Below are positions 1 to 9,036 of a DNA stretch of 64,000 nt, piece after piece. Each line of letters starts with the position of its first letter. The first letter of the stretch is position 1. The notes under the pieces are model-generated. The model saw only the letters and a program-made list of their open reading frames with translations. It was not told where the DNA came from and did not search any database. Made by a program: the position numbers and the translations under genes. Source of the stretch: Aurantiochytrium sp. KH105 (Eukaryota; Sar; Bigyra; Thraustochytrida; Thraustochytriidae); the NCBI GenBank assembly GCA_003116975.1, contig BGKB01000026.1:62001-126000 (forward strand), written 5' to 3'.

Positions 1-2143
1 TGTTGTGCTGCATCTCACTCGGTTGCGCCTGGGTCTGGGCCGGAGCCTGGGGTTGTTGTTGTTGTTGTTGCTGCTGCTGCTGCTGGGGAGGCACAGGCGT
101 GGACTGCTGAGCTTGCTGCATGGGGCTCGGAGAGGCCTCGGCGACCTGGGGCTTGGGGGCCACGGCGCGGTCCTCGGACTTCTTCTCCTGGGTCAGAATA
201 TCCTTGGAGGCAGCAGGGGCGGCCGTAGTCGCCTCGTCCTTTTCAACGTTCTTGGCGGCAGCAGCGGCGTCAGCCTGAGCAAGAGCCTTGGTCTCGTAGT
301 CGGTGGCGTTGACGGCCTTGGACGCGAGGGTGTCGCTGACACGGGGGCTGGACGTTACGGCCGTAGGCGATCCCGGGGCCTTGGAGTTCTCCATGATGCC
401 AGACATAAAGTTCTGCGTCTCCTGAACTTGCTTCTGCTGCTCGGACGCAGCCGGAACAGCAGCAGGAGCCTTGGCAGCGGGCTTGGAGCCCGAGGCGTTG
501 AAGTTGCCAAATTGGAACGATTCATTCGACGTAATATTCAGGTCAGCGGGAAGCTTGACCTTTTCGCCCGAAGACCCAGAGGCCGGGGCGGAGGAACCAG
601 CAGCGGGGGCAGTGGAGGCCGGGGCGGCTTGCTCTTCTTGCTGTTGCTTGTTAGCGGCAGGGGGCCGCTGGATGGGCGCTTGGGCATTGCCGCTCTTGCC
701 CTTGTTGTTGGCAGCAGCAGGCGCCTTGGCCTCACCGCTCGCACCGCCGCGACGTCCCTTGCCGGACTGCCGCTGGCCACCACGTTTGTTGTTGTTGTTG
801 TTCTGCGTTTCGTTGGTGCCGGCGTTCGCGCCACGTGGGCCGCGGCCCTTGGACTTGTTGTTGTTACCGCTGGCCTGCGGGGCGTCAGTCGCAGCAGCAG
901 GCTTGGCCTCGGTCTCCGCCGAAGCGTCTTCGACAGCAGCCTGGGCCTTGGGGGCCTCCGCGGCAGGCTCAGCGGCAGCAGCAGCAGGAGTGGGCTCGGG
1001 AGTCTCCTGAGCGGTCTCCGCGGGAGCATCTGCCGTGGTCGTCGTCGATGCAGCGGCATCAGGGCTCGCCTCCGCGGCAGCACCATCCTGGGCCGGGGCA
1101 GCAGCGTCGCCTGCAGCAGGTGGCGCAGGCGCGACAGGAGCCGGAGGAGGGGCCGGCTTCCCTTGCTTCACCTTGGAAGCCCAAGAGTTAGCGGGCGCCT
1201 TGGGCGGGGCCTGCGGCTGCGGCTCAGCAGGCTTGGGCGCTTGGTTCTGTGAAGTGGCCTGGTTGCCTTGTGATTTGGCGGCTGGCGCGGCCTCTCCGGC
1301 CTGAACATTAGCGCCGCTCTGACGGTTCTCCGTCGCGGGCATGGAAGATTGCGTCTGTGCTGGCTGCTGCTGCTGCTTTTGAGATGGGGCTGGCGCAGAT
1401 GCAGCAGGCTTGGGCGCGGGGGGCTGCTGCTGCGGCTCTGTGAACTTTGGCGGTCCCTTGGTCCAAGCAGAGGATCCGCTCGCGGCCGGGCGTACAGGCG
1501 CCGGGTCCCGTGACTGCGCAGCAAGTGCCGGGTTGCTGGCGGTCGAGGAAGAGTTCGCGTCTGGTGCAGGAGTAGGAGCGGCAGCAGCAGGTGCACCTTG
1601 CTGCTGCGGCTGTGCCTGAGACTGAGACGACTGTTGCCGGGGGGCACGACGGTCGGCGCCCGGTTTGTTTTGAGCTTCGGTCCTGTTGCCGCGGCCGCCA
1701 CGCGCGTCATCGCGCTCACGGCCGCCACGGGTCCCACGACCCTGGCCCTGGCCTTGGCCTGGAGCACCGCCACGCTGCTCGCGGTCACGACCGCCCGTGG
1801 GCCGGCCGGTTCGGCCGCCGCGACCGCCGGCAGGCGCGCCGCCGTTGATATTTGTTCCAGCAACGCCGTTGGCAGCGGAAGAGCGTCCGCCCCGGGACGA
1901 CCTGCCGCCGCTTGTCCTTGGGGCGCGAGATTTGTTCTTTTGCACCGTAGACCAATCGTCAGACTCGTTGCCACTCTGCCTGGTAGGCCGCCACTTATCC
2001 AGCCTACTAATGACGCGTGTGAGGTCAAGGTCGCACTCGTGCATGATTTTGGTCAATTCATCTTTTGGGATGTTCGGTGGAATGTAGCCCGCGTTGGCGA
2101 GCTGCTTGGCCAGCTCCTTGGCCTCGGAGGTTTCGGACGTCAT
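1..2143 (-). CDS. Q/A/RGG-rich protein with N-terminal UBA/CUE- or GIP1_N-like helical domain (3' end off the window)
   Basis: An uninterrupted minus-strand frame runs from the ATG at 2143 past the left edge (over 710 codons), so the C-terminus is missing. Residues about 1-60 look like a small helical UBA/CUE or plant GIP1_N-type domain (KIMHECDLDLTRVISRL), followed by DWSTVQKNKSR, which resembles the linker after GIP1_N domains. Next come RGG/GGR clusters typical of RNA-binding low-complexity regions, then long Ala/Pro/Gln-rich sequence, and a poly-Gln run near the edge (CAG/CAA codons, about 54-92). A role in RNA granules or ubiquitin-linked regulation (Def1-like in style) is inference. Overlapping plus-strand frames are compositional shadows. 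The ATG is the first in frame and gives a sensible folded N-terminus. Confidence 0.7.
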   Translation of the reverse strand, partial: MTSETSEAKELAKQLANAGYIPPNIPKDELTKIMHECDLDLTRVISRLDKWRPTRQSGNESDDWSTVQKNKSRAPRTSGGRSSRGGRSSAANGVAGTNINGGAPAGGRGGRTGRPTGGRDREQRGGAPGQGQGQGRGTRGGRERDDARGGRGNRTEAQNKPGADRRAPRQQSSQSQAQPQQQGAPAAAAPTPAPDANSSSTASNPALAAQSRDPAPVRPAASGSSAWTKGPPKFTEPQQQPPAPKPAASAPAPSQKQQQQPAQTQSSMPATENRQSGANVQAGEAAPAAKSQGNQATSQNQAPKPAEPQPQAPPKAPANSWASKVKQGKPAPPPAPVAPAPPAAGDAAAPAQDGAAAEASPDAAASTTTTADAPAETAQETPEPTPAAAAAEPAAEAPKAQAAVEDASAETEAKPAAATDAPQASGNNNKSKGRGPRGANAGTNETQNNNNNKRGGQRQSGKGRRGGASGEAKAPAAANNKGKSGNAQAPIQRPPAANKQQQEEQAAPASTAPAAGSSAPASGSSGEKVKLPADLNITSNESFQFGNFNASGSKPAAKAPAAVPAASEQQKQVQETQNFMSGIMENSKAPGSPTAVTSSPRVSDTLASKAVNATDYETKALAQADAAAAAKNVEKDEATTAAPAASKDILTQEKKSEDRAVAPKPQVAEASPSPMQQAQQSTPVPPQQQQQQQQQQQPQAPAQTQAQPSEMQHN

Positions 2144-2960
2144 CGTCCCCACGTCGACGCTGCTTCGCGCGCGCCGCCCGCCCGCCTTTCTGAACCTTGG
2201 CCTGTGCCGGCAGGAGCAGCACGTGCGTGCGCCCGCCCTCCAGCCCGCCGGCCGCTGCTGATGAGATAGCTTTCTGAGAAGTGAGTGTTATCCGCTCAAA
2301 GCTGGCGGCTTCGTCTGTGCGCGCAACAGAACAGGGGATCAAGAATACGTTTTCGGCGTTGGGTTGCGTTGCGTCAGTCAATCAGTTGTGTCCATTACAA
2401 ATCGTTTGCTCATCTCTCTCTCTCTCTCTCTCCTCCCGATCAGCTCGGCTTGGCGCAAGTTGTTGGCTCGCCGTCGAGAGCGCAACGTTCTCCACACCCA
2501 CAATCTCGCTCGGCTTGCGTGCTCTCCCTCCCTCCATGAAGCCAAGGCAAAACGGGAGCGCGGGGTGTCTTGACGGTCTGCAACGCTACAACGAGGCGAG
2601 AGCACGACACGCGGCCGCGTCGCCCACCTTGTCGTCGTCGTTGTCGCCGCCGCCGCAAGTCGCCACAAGCCGCCTCCTACGCTGGTCGGCGCCAGCAGGG
2701 CAGCGCGATAAGTGACGGATAGAGAGAGAGGGAGATAGATACACAGGAGAGAGAGAGAGCCGTGCTCCGCCGTTGAACTCCTCTCCCCGGCCTCGTCCTC
2801 GCCCCCGCGCTCTCTCTGACCTCGCGGTCGCCGCGCTGGCCGCGCCTCGCCGGGGCGGTCGCAGCCGCTCCCTCGGTCCTCGCCCCCCCTCTCCCGCCGC
2901 CGCGCGCCGCGTCGGAGTCGCTGGACGCGCCCGGCCAGGCCGCAAAAGGCAGGCACGCAT

Positions 2961-2990
2961 CCAGGCAGGCAGGCAGGCAGGCAGGCAGGC
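2961..2990. repeat. (CAGG)n tetranucleotide run
   Basis: About seven CAGG units in the divergent region between the genes at 2143 and 5106. The same tetramer recurs near several other gene starts (see findings). Confidence 0.9.
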
Positions 2991-3282
2991 CGGCCAGCCG
3001 CGACATGCAGCAGCCCTCGCCGCCAGCCCGCCCGCGCGCCCGCGCGCCCGCCGCGCCGTCGCGCGCCGCCGCCCCTCGCCCGCGCGCCGCGCCCTCGCCC
3101 GCGCCGCCCTCGCCGCCCCGGCCCTCGCCGCGCGCACGTACCTGCGCCGCTCTTGCTTGCTGCTCTGCGCTCTCTCTGCTTCTCTCGCCTGCGTCTCCGC
3201 CTGCTCAGCCTGGTTGGTGTAAAAGCAGACCAGCCCGGCCGGCCTGCCTGGCCTCCCGCCCTCTGGCTGCGCCTCGGCGGCG

Positions 3283-3321
3283 CATTCTGCACTTGCGGAG
3301 GCCGCGCGCAAGTGCAGAATG
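3283..3321. promoter_or_regulatory. Perfect inverted repeat of the CGCAAGTGCAGAATG element
   Basis: Left arm CATTCTGCACTTGCG (3283-3297) and right arm CGCAAGTGCAGAATG (3307-3321) are exact reverse complements separated by 9 bp. A half-related CGCAAGTGCG copy follows at about 3327. The same arrangement, with different but still complementary outer bases, occurs at 29272-29312. It is probably a protein-binding site or a transcribed hairpin. The function is inferred. Confidence 0.6.
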
Positions 3322-3456
3322 GCCCCGCGCAAGTGCGCCGCCGCCGCGCCCGCGGGCGTCCCAGCGCGCCCAAGTCGGCTATCGCGCCGCGCGCAAGTCG
3401 CGCAAACGGGACCGGAAAAGGGGCCCCGCCCGCCCCGAAAGGGCTCTTTCCCGCGC

Positions 3457-3471
3457 CGCAAGTGCAGAATG
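3457..3471 (+). promoter_or_regulatory. Single copy of CGCAAGTGCAGAATG element
   Basis: An exact 15-bp match to the arm of the inverted repeat 140 bp upstream. CAAGTC-containing partial copies lie between them (about 3369-3402). Confidence 0.55.
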
Positions 3472-3815
3472 CCGGCCGCTCTCCACCGCTCGTCCCGCGA
3501 CGCGCTCTCTGTCACCTAACGGTCGCAGTGGCGCCGCCTCTGCAGGTAGCCACCGCCGCCCCAGTGACGGCACATCCTCCCGCTGGAGAATTGTCTCCAC
3601 CCGGTGCAACTCGGACGCACAAATTTTGAAAAGTTTTCGATTTATAGGCTGTGATAATACTACAGTGAAGGGTGCATCGGGAAATATAAATTTCTCCGCT
3701 ATCCGTGCAACGCAGAAGTCAAAGCTTTCTGGGTTTCGCAAATTCTGCACCGTTCTGTATCAGGAAAGTGGGCTTCGAACAGAGGATCGCAGCGCAACGT
3801 TCGAAAAAAGCACAT

Positions 3816-3852
3816 GCAAAAGTATAAAAAGCAAAAGTATAAAAAGCAAAAG
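3816..3852 (+). promoter_or_regulatory. Tandem TATAAAAA motifs (possible core promoter)
   Basis: TATAAAAA occurs at 3823-3830 and again at 3838-3845 inside a 15-bp direct repeat (GCAAAAGTATAAAAA). It sits in the AT-rich island about 1.25 kb upstream of the carrier gene. It could be a TATA box for a long or spliced 5' leader. No transcript evidence is available. Confidence 0.25.
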
Positions 3853-4204
3853 CGTCGAGCAAAAGCGAAGCAGAACAGAGCAAAGCACAAGCCACTGTTG
3901 CCTAGCTGCTGCAGCTGCAGCTTCACGCCGCCGCCGCCGAGGGTTCTCGCGCGACAGACAGCCAGCCCGTCAGCCAGACAGCCAGCACCAGCCAGCTGCA
4001 CCAGCCAGCTGCCGCCCGCCCGGGAGCCCGCGCCCCGCGAACCCTGGTTGCCAAGCCGGCAGCGGTTCTCGCCCTGCCTGGAAGGAAGCTAATCTGCCAG
4101 CCCGGCTTGTGCACGCTCTGCGGCGCCCGCACGCCACGAGCAGCTGGGGCTGCTGCTGCAGAGACGCCGGCCGCCCGCGCGCCTCCTCCGCGCCTCCTCC
4201 GCGC

Positions 4205-4262
4205 GGCCTCGCCTGGCCTCGCCTGGCCTCGCCTGGCCTGGCCTCGCCTGGCCTGGCTTCGC
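4205..4262. repeat. GGCCTCGCCT-type decamer array
   Basis: Imperfect tandem copies of CCTGGCCTCG with five-base slips, continuing into GCCCCGCCTC variants to about 4300. Non-coding as far as can be seen. Confidence 0.8.
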
Positions 4263-4424
4263 GCGTTCTCGCCCCGCCCCGCCTCGCCCCGCCCCGCCGC
4301 GCTCGCGGTCCGGCCCTGGCTCTCTCTTTCTCCAATATCTCTCTCTCCTCGCTCCCTCTCCCCTGCCAGTGCAGAGCAACTACCTCGGAGAGGCCGCGTC
4401 AGCGCCTTGCGTGCGCGGCGGCCG

Positions 4425-4480
4425 CGCGCATTGTGGACTTGCGGGCCCGCTATACGCACTTGCGCGCGCGCGTTCTGCAC
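4425..4480 (-). promoter_or_regulatory. Cluster of three CGCAAGT-type elements
   Basis: Read on the minus strand, this short stretch contains CGCAAGTCCACAATG (a full match to the element consensus), GCGCAAGTGCG and CCAAGTGCAGAAC. It lies about 630 bp upstream of the carrier gene and 2.3 kb upstream of the gene starting at 2143. Confidence 0.5.
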
Positions 4481-4930
4481 TTGGTCGCGCGGCGCCGCCC
4501 TCTATGCCTCTTTCTTACTTTCTCTCTCTCTCTGTCTCTCCCTCTCTCTCCGGGAAGCACCTCGGCGTCGCACCTTGCTTAATTTTTTACTCCAAGGTAA
4601 AAAGGCAAGGCAGACTCTGATCGATCGTCGCCTCGTCTGGCGGCCCAGGCCGGAGCGCCCGGGACCCTGGTGCGGCCGGCGGCGCGGCGCGAGCCGCCCG
4701 CCCACGCGCTCCGTGAAAGCGCAGCGCAGCGCTCGTTCGCTCTTTCTCTCTCTCGTCCGCGCGAACGTCAGTGCAGCGTTTCTTTCGTCCAGCCAGCTCT
4801 CGAGCCACGCCTGCTTGGCCACGGCGTCACCTGGCGGAACGCGCGCCCACTTCACTCACTTGTACGTGCCCGATCCGAAGCGAGCTCGTGAGCGAGCGAG
4901 CTCGTGAGCGTGGCCAGCTCGCGCGGCAGA

Positions 4931-4931
<1 letters not shown>

Positions 4932-4971
<40 letters not shown>

Positions 4972-4972
4972 C
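4932..4972. repeat. (CCTG)n tetranucleotide run
   Basis: About ten CCTG units, 130 bp upstream of the carrier start codon, probably in its 5' leader. It is the reverse complement of the CAGG run at 2961. Confidence 0.9.
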
Positions 4973-5105
4973 GCTCTCGTGCGCTTGCTTGCTCGTACGA
5001 GCGGCGAGCCACCGTTGGCAGGTGAAGTAAGCAAGTAGCCCAGGCAGACAGACAGACAGTAGCAGAGCCGCGCGCTTCGACACTCAAACTACGCAACAAC
5101 CAAAG

Positions 5106-5981
5106 ATGGCAGACATGTCCGCCTTCACCTCGGGCCTGGTGGCCGGCATGACCAGCTCGGTCGTCTTTTGCCCCGTCGACCGCGCGCTCTTCCTCGCACA
5201 TGTACATAAACGACCCTTCCTCTGCGAGTCCAACTTTGAAAAACCTTTTCAAAGCGTTAACACCGTCATCCTGCAGCGCGTCATCTCGTCGGGGCTCTGC
5301 TTCCCGCTCGAAGATGCCGTGCGCCGTAACTGCCCCGTCGGCGACAGGGGCTCCTTTGCACACAACTTCGTCTCAGGCACCATCTCAGGATCGCTTATCG
5401 CCATGGTCACCAATCCTCTCGCGAGCATCACTTTTCAAAAATGGAGCGCACAGCACCCAGGTAGCATGCTGCGCGTGGCGTCCATCATGTTCAAGACTGG
5501 CGGCCTCGCCTGCTTCAATCGAGCCATCGTTACAACGCTCGGTCGGGACTTCATTTGGGGTGGGGCCTTTTCCTGTCTGCGCCACGAGCTTCCCAAGCAT
5601 CTGGCCACTGCAAAGCAGCCCATCGTTGACCCACGAACCGGCGTGCAACTTGCTGGCGCCGTCTCCTTCTTCTCCAATGTCATTGCTGCCGCTGTGGCCA
5701 CGCTCATTTCCTCGCCGCTCAACTATGCACGCAACCTGCAATATGCCCACGATCTCTCGCAGGGCCACCTGCGCACTTCAACCGTCTTTGTCAATCTCTG
5801 GCGTGAGGCCAATGAGCACAAAGCTGCAACGCAAGAGAGTCGCGCGCTCTTTCTCGCGCGACGTCTCACCATTGGTTGGGGCACGCTCCGCGTTTCCGTG
5901 GGCATCGCCTTCTCCAGTCAAGTCTACAACCTTCTCATGGCTCGCTTTTGCGCGGAGCGCTCCGAGACTGCTCAGTCTTGA
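5106..5981 (+). CDS. Divergent mitochondrial carrier family (SLC25-type) protein
   Basis: This 291-aa protein has the length of a typical six-helix mitochondrial carrier. Three diverged signature segments at the expected spacing begin odd-numbered helices: CPVDRALF near residue 21, NPLASITFQKW near 104 and SPLNYARNLQY near 205. Only the first keeps the P-x-D-x-x-x core, so the substrate-gating salt-bridge networks are degenerate. Small-residue-rich helices (SGLVAGMTSSVVF, SGTISGSLIAMV, VSFFSNVIAAAVATLI) alternate with amphipathic loops. The family exchanges metabolites across the mitochondrial inner membrane, but the substrate cannot be read here. The ATG at 5106 is the first in frame and the stop at 5979-5981 is clear. 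It could act in peroxisomes or the outer membrane like other degenerate SLC25 members. Confidence 0.7.
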   Translation: MADMSAFTSGLVAGMTSSVVFCPVDRALFLAHVHKRPFLCESNFEKPFQSVNTVILQRVISSGLCFPLEDAVRRNCPVGDRGSFAHNFVSGTISGSLIAMVTNPLASITFQKWSAQHPGSMLRVASIMFKTGGLACFNRAIVTTLGRDFIWGGAFSCLRHELPKHLATAKQPIVDPRTGVQLAGAVSFFSNVIAAAVATLISSPLNYARNLQYAHDLSQGHLRTSTVFVNLWREANEHKAATQESRALFLARRLTIGWGTLRVSVGIAFSSQVYNLLMARFCAERSETAQS

Positions 5982-6465
5982 GCTCGTCTCACGCTGTTCT
6001 CTACCTCTTGCAAATATCATGATCACTCCTTTCCCAAGAAAAGAAAAAACTCACACACTCACACACATCCTAGCGGTCTTTCGCCGGCTTGCTCGATGAA
6101 GAAAATCTTCATCCTTACAAGCGCTGCTTACGCTTTGACGCCACGTATACCTAGCAACTTACTCAGTCAGGGGCATCGACGACCCCATGGCCATCGTAAC
6201 GTGCACCACCTTCCCCTGGTCTAAATCTCCTTTCTGCACGCCGCCTTTCTTGTCTCTGACCGCACGCTCAGCTCGACATGCACGTCGTCGCTCCTTACCC
6301 ACTCATCACATGCAACAGTAGAGGTCTACCTGTTGCTTTACTTCAAGTGAAAAAGGGTAAAAGGTGCGAGGAAGACTCGCAAATAGTCTTCATTCGAGAC
6401 ATGAGAAATTGAACAATTGATCCTTTCCTCTTTTTCAATTCTACTACAGTTCCAAACATACATGT
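5982..6465. other. Tail-to-tail intergenic region, nothing recognised
   Basis: The 484 bp between the convergent carrier and ankyrin genes. It is less GC-rich than the coding sequence. No ORF with protein-like composition, tRNA or repeat was seen. It presumably holds both 3' UTRs. Confidence 0.6.
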
Positions 6466-7295
6466 TTATTCCTCCTCCTTCGTCTCCGACGGGAACAATG
6501 CGCTGGCCAGCGCCGGCCCGCACAAGGCCGACGGGAGCTTGGACGACTTGTTCTTAAGCTTGACGTTTGCGCCGTTCGCAATCAGCCATTCTGCCATGAG
6601 CTGAAAACGATTCATACACGCAATGTGAAGGACGCTATTGCCTTTGCCATCCTGATGATTAATGTCTGCGCCCTTGTTAATGAGCTTTTGCACGATCGAA
6701 AGATGCCCATCGTTCGCGGCCTTGTGTAGCGGCGTGCACTTGGCCGTATTTTCCGCGCTCACGTTTGCGCCAGCGCCAATCAGCGTTTCCACAGGCTCCA
6801 TCACACCGCTGTTCGCAAGATATGCATTTTACAAAGATCAGCGAGTCATGTTCATTGTCAAAACGAGTCGATGCGATCCCGCCCCCCCCCCCCCCCGGTT
6901 CCGCGCGTCACTTACCGCTCAGCTGCAAAGTGCAGCGCTGTATTGCCACTGTCATCGGCCGCATTCACATTCGCGTTAAGATCCAAGAGCTTGAGCATGA
7001 CCTCGTCGCGAAGCTGGTTGCAAGCATGATGAAGAGGTCGCATCCCGCCGAAGCCGCTGGACTCAATGTCCCCGCCCTGCTCCACAAGGTACGTGACTGC
7101 ATCCACGTAGCCGCTTCGCGCCGCCCAAATAATTGGTTGACACCCATAGTCGTCCTCCGCGTTCACATCAACGGGGTCCTTTTCCCTCTCCACCAAACCT
7201 TTGAGAGCAGCGACGTCGCCAATGCCAGCCAACTTCCACGGATTGCTCTCGATTTCCGGCACCTGGTCCTTATCGCCGCCCTTCTTCTTGCTCAT
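6466..7295 (-). CDS. Ankyrin-repeat protein (two exons)
   Basis: Exon 1 is 7295-6916 and exon 2 is 6808-6466. The intron has GTAAG and AACAG borders. Splicing joins codon CG|C and rebuilds an unbroken ankyrin unit (TALHFAAERGVMEPVETLI), which strongly supports the model. The product is about 240 aa, almost entirely ankyrin repeats (about six, with TPLHKAA, SVLHIAC, PLHHACN and PIIWAAR cores), with a short basic N-terminus (MSKKKGGDK) and an acidic C-terminal tail. There is no second domain, so it is probably a small soluble scaffold and its partner cannot be inferred. It sits head to head with the dynein light chain gene, 572 bp apart. Confidence 0.85.
6809..6915 (-). other. Intron of the ankyrin gene
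   Basis: A 107-bp GT-AG intron (donor GTAAG, acceptor AACAG). It carries a run of about 18 C on the plus strand (poly-G in the transcript) near its donor end, which may be length-variable. Confidence 0.85.
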
Positions 7296-7405
7296 TGTCC
7301 TTTACGACACGCGTGCACGCAATCAGACTTTGTTCTCCTCGGCGTCAGGGACTGGCGGCCTCGCTGCGTCTTTGCGGGATCTCCCGGCCCCTCCACCCTT
7401 TACCC

Positions 7406-7449
7406 TTCGTTCGTTCGTTCGTTCGTTCGTTCGATCGATCGATCGTTCG
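7406..7449. repeat. (TTCG)n/(ATCG)n tetranucleotide run
   Basis: About six TTCG units followed by GATC-type units, in the shared 5' region of the ankyrin (-) and dynein (+) genes. A similar CGAG/CGAT run precedes the EHD gene at about 40842-40900. Confidence 0.85.
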
Positions 7450-7867
7450 TATCGTATCGCCTCAACTCGCCCCACTTCGCCTCGCCTCGCCTTGCCTCAC
7501 CTCACCTCGCCTCGCACACACGCCGATGCGAGGCGTGCCAATGCAAAGAGTGCCCAAAGTCGGGTTATGATGATGGCCTTTTCAGAATAAGCCCATCGCT
7601 ACGCTAAGACGGTCGTATCGTTTCCACTAGATGCTATCACCATCTGTCAACGGCTCTGCGACATGCCAGCGACCTTTTGAGCGCGCACATGGGCGCAGAG
7701 CACACGAAGAACCAGCCCGAGTCGTGATACGCACAGCGCAAGGTCGCGCGTTGCAGCGCGAGCGAGACAGGTGTTTGCTTTGCTCTGCAGTGGCTACTCT
7801 CGTCACTCGCAGGCGGCAGCCACCAGACCGGGGCAGACAGGCGAACGACCAACGTACGCGAATCACC

Positions 7868-8614
7868 ATGGCGTCTGAAGTACCCGAGTCGTTGCTTCGG
7901 CTCGAAGAGCCGCTGCTCATGAGCGCACCCGCGCGTAGCAACAACGAGGCCGAAGCGGAGCAAGAGTCCAAAGACTACGGCGCCGGCGCACAGGTCACCT
8001 CCACAAAAACATCATCCGGCAACGTCCAGACTGACGAGATCGTCAACTCCGTACTGCCACCGCGTACCTTTACCAAAAAGGATCAGTCCAAGTGGATGCA
8101 GTACACCTCCAAGGAACCTGCAACCCGTTTGGAGGTCATTCAGGTTCAGGAGGAGCTTGACCGCAAACTTGCCGAGCGTCAGGCCCGCGACAGCGGCATT
8201 TGCCCCGTGCGCGAGGACCTGTACCGCCAGGCGTTCGACGAGATCATCCGCCAGGTTACTCTTAACCAGCCAGAACGCGGCCTCTTGCTTCTCCGTACTC
8301 GCGACGAGGCACGCATGACCGTCGATGCATACAAGACCCTCTATGACAGCAGTATTGTCTTTGGTATTCGCAAACAGCTCCAGGCGGAGCAGGGCATGTC
8401 CGACATGGAGGCTGAGATCAAGCAGCTTGAAGAGGATTGTAAGGCACGCGAGAACGAGGTTCTCGAATTCCGCAACCGTGTCGAGATCATGGAAAAGCGC
8501 GAGGCTGAGATCAAGGCCATCTCCGAGAAGAAGCGCAAGGAAGAAATCGCCTTTCTCAAGTACCAAGGCCAAAACCTCGACAAGTTCCTCAAGTCTGTTT
8601 CTGGATCTGCATAA
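7868..8614 (+). CDS. DNALI1: Axonemal dynein light intermediate/light chain p28 (DNALI1)
   Basis: This 248-aa protein matches p28/DNALI1 in length and layout. A disordered N-terminus leads to VLPPRTFTKKDQSKWMQYTS, then the family core with CPVREDLYRQAFDEIIRQV and ERGLLLLRTRDEARMT, and a C-terminal coiled coil rich in E/K (about residues 170-235). p28 binds inner-arm dynein heavy chains in motile cilia, so the cell must build motile flagella at some stage. The frame is open upstream, but the ATG at 7868 in CACCATGGCG context gives the family-like N-terminus, and the upstream part is Arg-rich leader. No intron was seen. Confidence 0.93.
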   Translation: MASEVPESLLRLEEPLLMSAPARSNNEAEAEQESKDYGAGAQVTSTKTSSGNVQTDEIVNSVLPPRTFTKKDQSKWMQYTSKEPATRLEVIQVQEELDRKLAERQARDSGICPVREDLYRQAFDEIIRQVTLNQPERGLLLLRTRDEARMTVDAYKTLYDSSIVFGIRKQLQAEQGMSDMEAEIKQLEEDCKARENEVLEFRNRVEIMEKREAEIKAISEKKRKEEIAFLKYQGQNLDKFLKSVSGSA

Positions 8615-9036
8615 AGTAATCAATAGTTACATACACGGCAATTCACGGGAAACTTGGCCTTGCAACTTGCCATGAAAGGATTAAGAGACACTCATCATTT
8701 TGTTTTGGCACACCCAAGGTCTCGAAAACACGTACATCATCAAACACCTTTTTACTTTTTTTTTTTAACTTTACGGGCCCAAGCAAGCCATCTGAAAGAA
8801 ATTAGACACGATTCTCCTGCGACTCGCGATCCTCTCTCTTCGCTTTGAAAAAAAGGTCTTGTGACCGGCTCTCCTTCCCACTTTCTTGACTCACAACGTA
8901 CTGACCCTGCCAACGTGCGTACATTCGGTCGGCTCGTGTCAATCCACCTTTTCCTTCCTTGCTCGCTGCTTTAAGCACGCAACATCGATAGAAATCTAAT
9001 TTGCTTCACTGTCCGCTTTCAAATGGTTCGAAATCA
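8615..9036. other. Tail-to-tail intergenic region, nothing recognised
   Basis: The 422 bp between DNALI1 and the WDR93-like gene, with an A/T tract at about 8754-8770. No RNA gene or ORF worth calling. Confidence 0.55.

Larger units (their letters stand above)
2144..5105. other. Long intergenic/5' region between two divergent genes
   Basis: About 3 kb separates the start codons at 2143 (-) and 5106 (+). It is extremely GC-rich and full of simple sequence: CT/GA tracts (2413-2432, 2721-2758), CAGG runs, a GGCCTCGCCT-type decamer array and CTGC runs. An AT-richer island lies at about 3600-3860. Several ORFs span it (for example 3005-4582), but all are Arg/Ala/Pro/Ser-rich with no recognisable domain, so I call none. 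It holds the CGCAAGT element clusters listed separately. A non-coding RNA or untranslated first exon cannot be excluded. Confidence 0.6.

Noticed and set aside
5..1252. 415-codon plus-strand frame
   Set aside because: Leu/Gly/Arg shadow of the Q/A-rich minus-strand gene.
3005..4582. 525-codon plus-strand frame
   Set aside because: Arg/Ala/Pro/Ser-rich translation of GC-rich repeats and promoter elements, with no domain and no conserved-looking segment.
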